A stretch of 64,000 nt of DNA from Azotobacter beijerinckii (GTDB lineage Bacteria > Pseudomonadota > Gammaproteobacteria > Pseudomonadales > Pseudomonadaceae), in NCBI RefSeq assembly GCF_900110885.1, contig NZ_FOFJ01000021.1, positions 1 through 64,000 of the forward strand, in the 5' to 3' direction. This document shows, in pieces, positions 59,574-64,000 of the stretch; positions within the stretch are counted from its first letter, which is position 1; the number at the start of each line of letters is the position of its first letter. Below the pieces are notes generated by a model that worked only from the letters and a program-made list of their open reading frames with translations, made no database searches and had not been told where the DNA came from. The position numbers were made by a program, and so were the translations under genes.

Positions 59574-60917
59574 ATGCTCAAACCGAACCTGCTGTCCCGG
59601 CTGTTCAGCCGCGGGCAGGGCGGCCCGCTCGTGCCGCAAATCTATTCCCGCGTGGTCAACCGCCCGCTGCTGGTCGAGCCGGCCATGGCCGACGCCCTGA
59701 TCGACGGCTGGATGCGCGGCGGTGTCGAGGCCGGCGCCGGCGCCGGAGGCGAGCCGCGGCAGATCCTCGAGCGGGTCGGCAATGTCGCCGTGCTCGACGT
59801 GTCCGGCCCGCTGATCGCTCGCGCCGTCGAGCCGGTCTGCGGTGTGGCGCCGACCAGCTACGAGGGCCTGATGCTGGCCTTCGACGAGATCGAGGCCGAT
59901 GCCAACATCACCCACGTCGTGCTGCGCCTGGAAACCCCCGGCGGCGAGGCGGCCCAGGTGTTCGACCTGACCGATCGCATGGCCGAGCTGCGCAGCCGCA
60001 AGACCCTGATCGCCATGGTCGACGACTACGCCTACTCCGGCGGCTACGCCATCGCGGCAGCCTGCTCCGAGATCTGGATCACCCGCACCGGCGGAGCCGG
60101 TAGCATCGGCGTGGTCATCGGCCACCGCGAGGTATCCGAGGCCAACGCCAAGGCCGGCATCAAGTGGACCTACGTCCACTCCGGGGCCATGAAGGTCGCC
60201 GGCAACCCCAACGAGCCGCTGAGCGAAGAGGCCCGCACCTTCATGCAGGGCGAGTCGGATCGGCTGTACGACCTGTTCGTCGGCAGCGTGGCCCAGTACC
60301 GGGGCCTGTCTGTCGAGGCGGTGCGTGCCACCGAGGCGGGCATCCTGTTCGGCCAGAACGCCATCGACGCCGGCCTGGCCGACCACCTCGGCACCTTCCG
60401 CGAGCTGATGGCCGAGCTGCAGGGCGGCGCCTATACCCGCAAGGTGCCGCTGCGAGAGGAGTCCATGCCTCTGGAAGAGGAGGAGCTGCCGGACGATATC
60501 GAGATGCCCGAAGCCCCAGAAGAGGGGGATTCCGCCGCGCTTGCAGGCATGCACGATCAATCCGGCCAACTGTCGGCCGAGGCCGGAGCGCTGGACCCTG
60601 TTGTCCTTGCCGAGCGGTGCGCGACGCACGGGCTTGCCGCGCTCACCGCCACCGCCCTCAAGGAGCGCTGGAGCACCTCGCAGCTCGAGGCGGCCGTCGA
60701 GCACGCCCAGGAGATCCGCAACCTCTGCACCGCCGCCGGCATGGCGCAGCTGGCCGCCGACTACATCACGGCCGGCACCGGCGTCGAGGTGGTCCGCAGC
60801 GAGTTGGCCAGCCGCCTGCAGCGCGGACCGCACCTGAGCAACCGCCAGTCGGCGGTCGGCGGCACCCACAGCACTGCGGACGCTTGGCGCCGCACCATGA
60901 AGAAAATCGGAGCCTAA
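59574..60917 (+). CDS. S49-family head maturation protease/scaffold (lambda gpC type)
   Basis: The 447-residue protein has an S49 peptidase domain (about residues 65-270) with the serine in DDYAYSGGYAIAAACSE and the Lys in HSGAMKVAGNPNEPLS. A C-terminal tail (about 295-447), helical and Ala/Glu-rich, would act as scaffold. An internal in-frame ATG at 60463 (SMPLEEEELPDD) begins near the scaffold part, similar to the nested lambda Nu3, and GAGAGGAG precedes it. Confidence 0.9.
   Translation: MLKPNLLSRLFSRGQGGPLVPQIYSRVVNRPLLVEPAMADALIDGWMRGGVEAGAGAGGEPRQILERVGNVAVLDVSGPLIARAVEPVCGVAPTSYEGLMLAFDEIEADANITHVVLRLETPGGEAAQVFDLTDRMAELRSRKTLIAMVDDYAYSGGYAIAAACSEIWITRTGGAGSIGVVIGHREVSEANAKAGIKWTYVHSGAMKVAGNPNEPLSEEARTFMQGESDRLYDLFVGSVAQYRGLSVEAVRATEAGILFGQNAIDAGLADHLGTFRELMAELQGGAYTRKVPLREESMPLEEEELPDDIEMPEAPEEGDSAALAGMHDQSGQLSAEAGALDPVVLAERCATHGLAALTATALKERWSTSQLEAAVEHAQEIRNLCTAAGMAQLAADYITAGTGVEVVRSELASRLQRGPHLSNRQSAVGGTHSTADAWRRTMKKIGA
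60463..60917 (+). CDS. possible nested scaffold protein (Nu3-like internal start)
   Basis: Within the S49 protease gene, ATG 60463 (MPLEEEELPDDIEMPEAPEE) is preceded by GAGAGGAG. This would produce the 150-residue acidic, helical C-terminal tail separately, as lambda Nu3 is produced from within gene C. It is supported by the ribosome binding site and position only. Confidence 0.45.
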
Positions 60918-60920
60918 CCC

Positions 60921-61553
60921 ATGACCATCCTCACCCAAGGCGCCCGCACGGCAGAATTCCTGCTCTCCGAGGCCAACGGCCAGCGCTCCCGCGAGCAGAT
61001 CACCGTCAACGCCATGGCCGGCAAGCTGGCGGCCGGCACCCTGCTGGCCAAGATCACCGCCGCCAATGCCGCCACCCCGAGTGCCGCCGGCGGCAACACT
61101 GGAAACGGCACGCTCGGCACCGTAACGGTCGGCAACGATGCCATCACCGGCACTTATGTCCTGACCATCACCGCCGCGGCGGCCAACGGCGGCGAGTTCA
61201 GCGTGGTCGACCCGAACGGCGATGCAGTCGGCGCCGGCGAGGTCGGCGTGCAGTTCAGCGCGGGCGGGCTGACCTTCACCCTGGCCGACGGCAGCACCGA
61301 TTTCATCGTTGGCGACGCCTTCACCATCGCCGTCAATGCCGGCCTCGGCGAATGGGTCGCCTACGACGACGACGGCACCAACGACGGCCGGCGCGCCGCC
61401 ACCGGCATCCTGTATGCCGCAGTCGATGCCACCGAGGCCGACGCCCAGGCCGCCGTCATCGTGCGCGACGCCGAGGTCGTGGGCGCGAAGCTGACCGGCC
61501 TCGACGCCAACGGCCAGGCCGACCTGCTCGCCCTGGGCATCGTCGTTCGCTAA
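60921..61553 (+). CDS. head decoration protein (gpD-like) with an inserted beta domain
   Basis: The 210-residue protein has gpD-like ends: TEFLLSEANGQRSREQITVN-type N-terminus (residues 10-30) and a C-terminal part (GILYAAVDATEADAQAAVIV, ADLLALGIVVR). Between them, residues about 58-140 form a Gly/Thr-rich beta repeat (GTLGTVTVGNDAITGTYVLT, VVDPNGDAVGAGEVGVQFSA) absent from the 110-residue lambda gpD. It decorates and stabilises the capsid. Confidence 0.85.
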   Translation: MTILTQGARTAEFLLSEANGQRSREQITVNAMAGKLAAGTLLAKITAANAATPSAAGGNTGNGTLGTVTVGNDAITGTYVLTITAAAANGGEFSVVDPNGDAVGAGEVGVQFSAGGLTFTLADGSTDFIVGDAFTIAVNAGLGEWVAYDDDGTNDGRRAATGILYAAVDATEADAQAAVIVRDAEVVGAKLTGLDANGQADLLALGIVVR

Positions 61554-61573
61554 CCCCCCAAAAATTCACTTTC

Positions 61574-61596
61574 GAAACCGCCCCCGTGGCGGTTTC
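61574..61596 (+). terminator. hairpin between decoration and capsid genes
   Basis: GAAACCGCC and GGCGGTTTC are perfect 9-bp arms around CCCGT, followed by TTCGTTT. It may be a partial terminator, or an mRNA-stability element that sets the relative amounts of the two capsid proteins. Confidence 0.65.
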
Positions 61597-61615
61597 TTCG
61601 TTTCCGGAGAACGAC

Positions 61616-62620
61616 ATGGCGACTCTCGATATTTTCAACGGCGACGCCTTCACCGCGATCAGCCTGACCGACGCCATCAACACCCGACCGGAAGGGCAGC
61701 GCGTACCGACGCTGCTGGATTCCCTATTCGAAGTGGAGGGCGTCAACACTACCTCCGTGTTCATCGAGCGCGAGAATGACAGCCTCGCCCTGGTACCGGC
61801 CGGCGAGCGTGGCGCACCCGCCGACGTCACCACCGGTACGCAGCGCGACACCATCCCGTTTAAGACCCTGCACCTGCCGACCCGCTCGACCATCCGTGCC
61901 GATGAGGTGCAGGGCGTCCGTGCCTTCGGCTCCGAGACCGAGCTGGAAACCGTCATGGAGCTGGTCGGCAAGCGCCTGATGAAGATGCGCAACAAGCTGG
62001 AGGCCACCATCCGCTTCCAGCGGGCCGGCGCGATCACCGGCAAGATCTACGATGCAGACGGCCAGCGCCTGCTGCTCGACCTGCACCGACAGTTCGGCAT
62101 CGAGCAGCAAAGCCAGTCCATGGCGCTGGGCAGCGACGCCACCAAGGTGCTCGGCAAGATCGTCGAGGCCAAGCGCAAGGCCGAGGACACCATCGCCGAC
62201 AGTGGCCTCATTACCGGCTGGCTGGCGGTGTGCGGGCGTGGTTTCTGGGATGCCTTCACCGGCCACAAATCCACCACCGACGCTTGGGATCGCTTCCAGG
62301 ACGGCCAGTTCCTGCGCACCGACATGCGCCCGATGGGCTTCCAGTTCGGCGGCGTCGAGTGGCAGGAGTTCTACGGCAAGGTGGGCGGTGTGGAGTTCAT
62401 CGGCAGCAACGACGCCTACCTGATCCCGCGCGGCATCGACGGCCTGCTGGTCACCAAGTACGCCCCGGCGGACTACATGGACACCGTCAACACCATGGGC
62501 CAGGCGTTCTATGCCAGCCAGGAGCCATTGCCACACAACAAGGGCATCGACCTGGAGGCGCAGTCCAACCCGCTGAGCATCTGCACCCGCCCGCGGGCGA
62601 TCATCAAGCTGACTGCCTGA
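61616..62620 (+). CDS. major capsid protein (E family)
   Basis: The 334-residue protein matches the lambda gpE family: NGDAFTAISLTDAINTRPEG, LFEVEGVNTTSVFIERENDS, IPFKTLHLPTRSTIRADEVQ and near the end AQSNPLSICTRPRAIIKL. It builds the icosahedral shell. Length 334 is typical. GGAGAACGAC stands before the ATG. Confidence 0.94.
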   Translation: MATLDIFNGDAFTAISLTDAINTRPEGQRVPTLLDSLFEVEGVNTTSVFIERENDSLALVPAGERGAPADVTTGTQRDTIPFKTLHLPTRSTIRADEVQGVRAFGSETELETVMELVGKRLMKMRNKLEATIRFQRAGAITGKIYDADGQRLLLDLHRQFGIEQQSQSMALGSDATKVLGKIVEAKRKAEDTIADSGLITGWLAVCGRGFWDAFTGHKSTTDAWDRFQDGQFLRTDMRPMGFQFGGVEWQEFYGKVGGVEFIGSNDAYLIPRGIDGLLVTKYAPADYMDTVNTMGQAFYASQEPLPHNKGIDLEAQSNPLSICTRPRAIIKLTA

Positions 62621-62934
62621 TGAACCGCCAGCAGCTCAAGGCGCGTGCCGCCCGCGACATCTTTCGGCGGCATCGGGAGGACTCGCTGGGCAGCTACCAG
62701 GACATGAGCAGCGGATTGCTCGATGGCCTGGAGTTGGTGCTGGCCCGCGACGTCGAGCGCGTCGGCGAGGACGGTGTGCTGCTGGTCGACCAGGTGCAGA
62801 TCAGCGTCCGGGCCGAGCAACTGCCCAAGGTCCGCCGCGACGGGATGTTCACCCTGGACGGCAAAAGCTGGCTGGTCACCGTGCCAGTGCGCAACGACGG
62901 CGTGATCGTCACCGCCGCAGTGCGGCCGGCATGA
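62620..62934 (+). CDS. head-tail joining protein
   Basis: The 104-residue protein (ARAARDIFRRHREDSLGSYQ, ERVGEDGVLLVDQVQISVRA) lies between capsid and Z-like genes. This is the lambda FI/FII position, and it has a short beta-rich second half like FII-type attachment proteins. The assignment is by position more than similarity. It overlaps both neighbours by one to four bases. Confidence 0.6.
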   Translation: MNRQQLKARAARDIFRRHREDSLGSYQDMSSGLLDGLELVLARDVERVGEDGVLLVDQVQISVRAEQLPKVRRDGMFTLDGKSWLVTVPVRNDGVIVTAAVRPA

Positions 62935-63542
62935 GCGTCCGGGTCGGATTCAGGGGCGGTCGGGAAGCGCTGAAGCGCCTGGAAGCCGTCGACGAGAAGG
63001 CCAAGCGCGCCGTGCTCATGGCCACCAACGACACCGGCGAAACCCTGCGTGCCCAGATCCTCCGGGAGATGGGGGCAGCGGTGAACATCAAGCGCAACAC
63101 CCTGCGCGAGCGGGTGATCCTGACCCGGGCGGCGAGCTGGAGTGGCCAGGTGCGCATCTGGGCGCGGCGCAAGGGGCTGGTGCTGAGCCATTTTCCGCAC
63201 CGGCAGTTGTACCGGAAGCAGAAGAAGGGCAAGCGCCGTCGTGCCGGTGTACAGGTCAACGTCTCCGGCAGGACTCGCATTCTCCCGGGCGCGTTCATCG
63301 TCGAATCGGCGGGCTCCGGATCGACCAATGGCCTGATCTTCATTCGCACCGGCAAGCGCTCCAAGGCCGAGCGCCTCGGCATGGCCGCCGATGGCGGCGA
63401 CCTGTCGCGCACGAAGATCCAGGCGCTCTACGGCCCGTCGCCCTCGCAGATCCTCAACAGCAAGCTCCCCGACTACCAGGCGGCAGGCCAGCGCATCCTG
63501 CGCGAAGAAATCGTCCGCCAGCTCAAGAGGACCAAGTTGTGA
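62931..63542 (+). CDS. minor tail protein Z family
   Basis: The 203-residue basic protein has the Z-type pattern: VDEKAKRAVLMATNDTGETL, RAQILREMGAAVNIKRNTLR, a Lys/Arg-rich loop (YRKQKKGKRRRAGVQV) and SQILNSKLPDYQAAGQRILR. In lambda gpZ sits at the head-proximal tail end. It overlaps the U-like gene by four bases (GTGA). Confidence 0.82.
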   Translation: MSVRVGFRGGREALKRLEAVDEKAKRAVLMATNDTGETLRAQILREMGAAVNIKRNTLRERVILTRAASWSGQVRIWARRKGLVLSHFPHRQLYRKQKKGKRRRAGVQVNVSGRTRILPGAFIVESAGSGSTNGLIFIRTGKRSKAERLGMAADGGDLSRTKIQALYGPSPSQILNSKLPDYQAAGQRILREEIVRQLKRTKL

Positions 63543-63991
63543 ACCCGCTGAATCTGGCCGATCAGGCCCTGCTCGACCGCCTGCGCACCATCACGCCGGA
63601 AAACGGCTACCTGACCGACATCGGCAATCGCGTGCATGCCGGCTACCTCGGCGCGCTGCTCGAAGCCGATGAGGTCGAGTACCCGCTGATCGTCGTCCAG
63701 CCGGACGAGTGTCCCGCGCCGAACCAGCGCGGGCCTAGCTGGCTGGTCGGCCTCGGCCGCAAGGTGGTCGGCGCCGCCGATCCTGCCGGCGGTCTCGAAG
63801 CGCTGAATAACGTCTATTGCGACCTGCTGCGCTGCCTGGTCACGCCGAAAAGCACTCCCACCTCCTGGGGCCAGCCGGGACTGCACAGCGTCACCTTCAA
63901 GGAAATGCAGCAGTTCCTGGCCGACCACGAAGTCCCCAAGGGAACGGTAGTCATCTCGTTACACCTGCACACCTTCATCACTGGCCTCTGA
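63539..63991 (+). CDS. tail terminator protein (gpU-like)
   Basis: The 150-residue protein (LADQALLDRLRTITPENGYL, EVEYPLIVVQPDECPAPNQR, GTVVISLHLHTFITGL) follows Z as U does in lambda and has the alternating strand/helix pattern of tail terminators that cap the tail tube. GTG start inside the preceding stop. It ends nine bases before the window edge. Confidence 0.72.
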   Translation: MNPLNLADQALLDRLRTITPENGYLTDIGNRVHAGYLGALLEADEVEYPLIVVQPDECPAPNQRGPSWLVGLGRKVVGAADPAGGLEALNNVYCDLLRCLVTPKSTPTSWGQPGLHSVTFKEMQQFLADHEVPKGTVVISLHLHTFITGL

Positions 63992-64000
63992 CCCGGAGAA

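Larger units (their letters stand above)
29330..64000. mobile_element. lambdoid prophage, left part; right end outside the window
   Basis: From the integrase onward essentially every recognisable gene is of phage or accessory type: integrase/DUF4224, ATGA-overlapping small early genes, repressor/Cro/CII, Rha antirepressor, O/P replication genes, terminase, portal, S49 protease, D and E capsid proteins, Z and U tail proteins. The head module order (terminase, gpW, portal, S49 protease, D, E, small joining proteins, Z, U) is lambda-like, implying a long-tailed siphovirus. The left boundary is placed just after tRNA-Cys; no attR is visible because tail, lysis completion and right end lie beyond 64000. 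Confidence 0.92.

Overview
The window comes from a high-GC gammaproteobacterium of the Pseudomonadaceae (Pseudomonas/Azotobacter type). The evidence is the gacA-uvrC-pgsA-tRNA-Gly-tRNA-Cys block, the TTG-started GacA, the glgA-treZ-malQ glycogen/trehalose cluster and the mtnB-mtnD-mtnC methionine-salvage trio. It has two very different halves.

Positions 1-29330 are chromosome. At the left edge an IS4-like transposase runs out of the window, next to what looks like a truncated small membrane-protein gene. Then come an isochorismatase-fold hydrolase, prmB, a secreted alpha/beta hydrolase, aroC, an MFS transporter, mtnBDC, a small PLDc_N membrane protein, speE, an RraB-like protein, a cytochrome c and a CBS-domain protein. 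The glycogen/trehalose operon (glgA, treZ, malQ on the minus strand, with a DUF2934 gene and glgX downstream) has lost treY: only its ribosome binding site and about 20 frameshifted codons remain after malQ. A SulP transporter, a ribbon-helix-helix protein, galU, a VOC protein, gor, a PCu(A)C copper chaperone, tRNA-Ser(TGA), gacA, uvrC, pgsA, tRNA-Gly(GCC) and tRNA-Cys(GCA) follow.

Positions from about 29330 to the right edge are a lambdoid prophage inserted just downstream of tRNA-Cys; its right end lies outside the window. From the integrase, leftward-transcribed early and accessory genes run to about 39440, mostly in ATGA-overlapping chains. Within them two DNA cytosine methyltransferase remnants flank a chromosomal-type membrane-protein gene. 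The segment 37852-38891 has no genes and carries three diverged tandem copies of a roughly 190-210 bp element. Each copy can fold into the same series of hairpins, with compensatory base changes between copies, so it is a candidate structured RNA. Next come an accessory segment (MqsR/MqsA toxin-antitoxin, an orphan HicB-like protein, small membrane proteins, a P63C protein, a secreted endonuclease and a DUF3037/HipA-like kinase pair) and the immunity region (a repressor without a peptidase domain, operators, Cro, CII-like and Rha/KilAC antirepressor proteins).

Rightward of that lie the replication module (O-like protein with iterons inside its gene, P-like protein), a second tyrosine recombinase, a VRR-NUC nuclease, a possible late regulator, a holin and a lambda-type head/tail-joining module (small and large terminase, gpW, portal, S49 protease, decoration protein, E-type capsid, head-tail proteins, Z, U) up to the window end. 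All calls come from reading translated sequence and motifs by eye; no database search was run.
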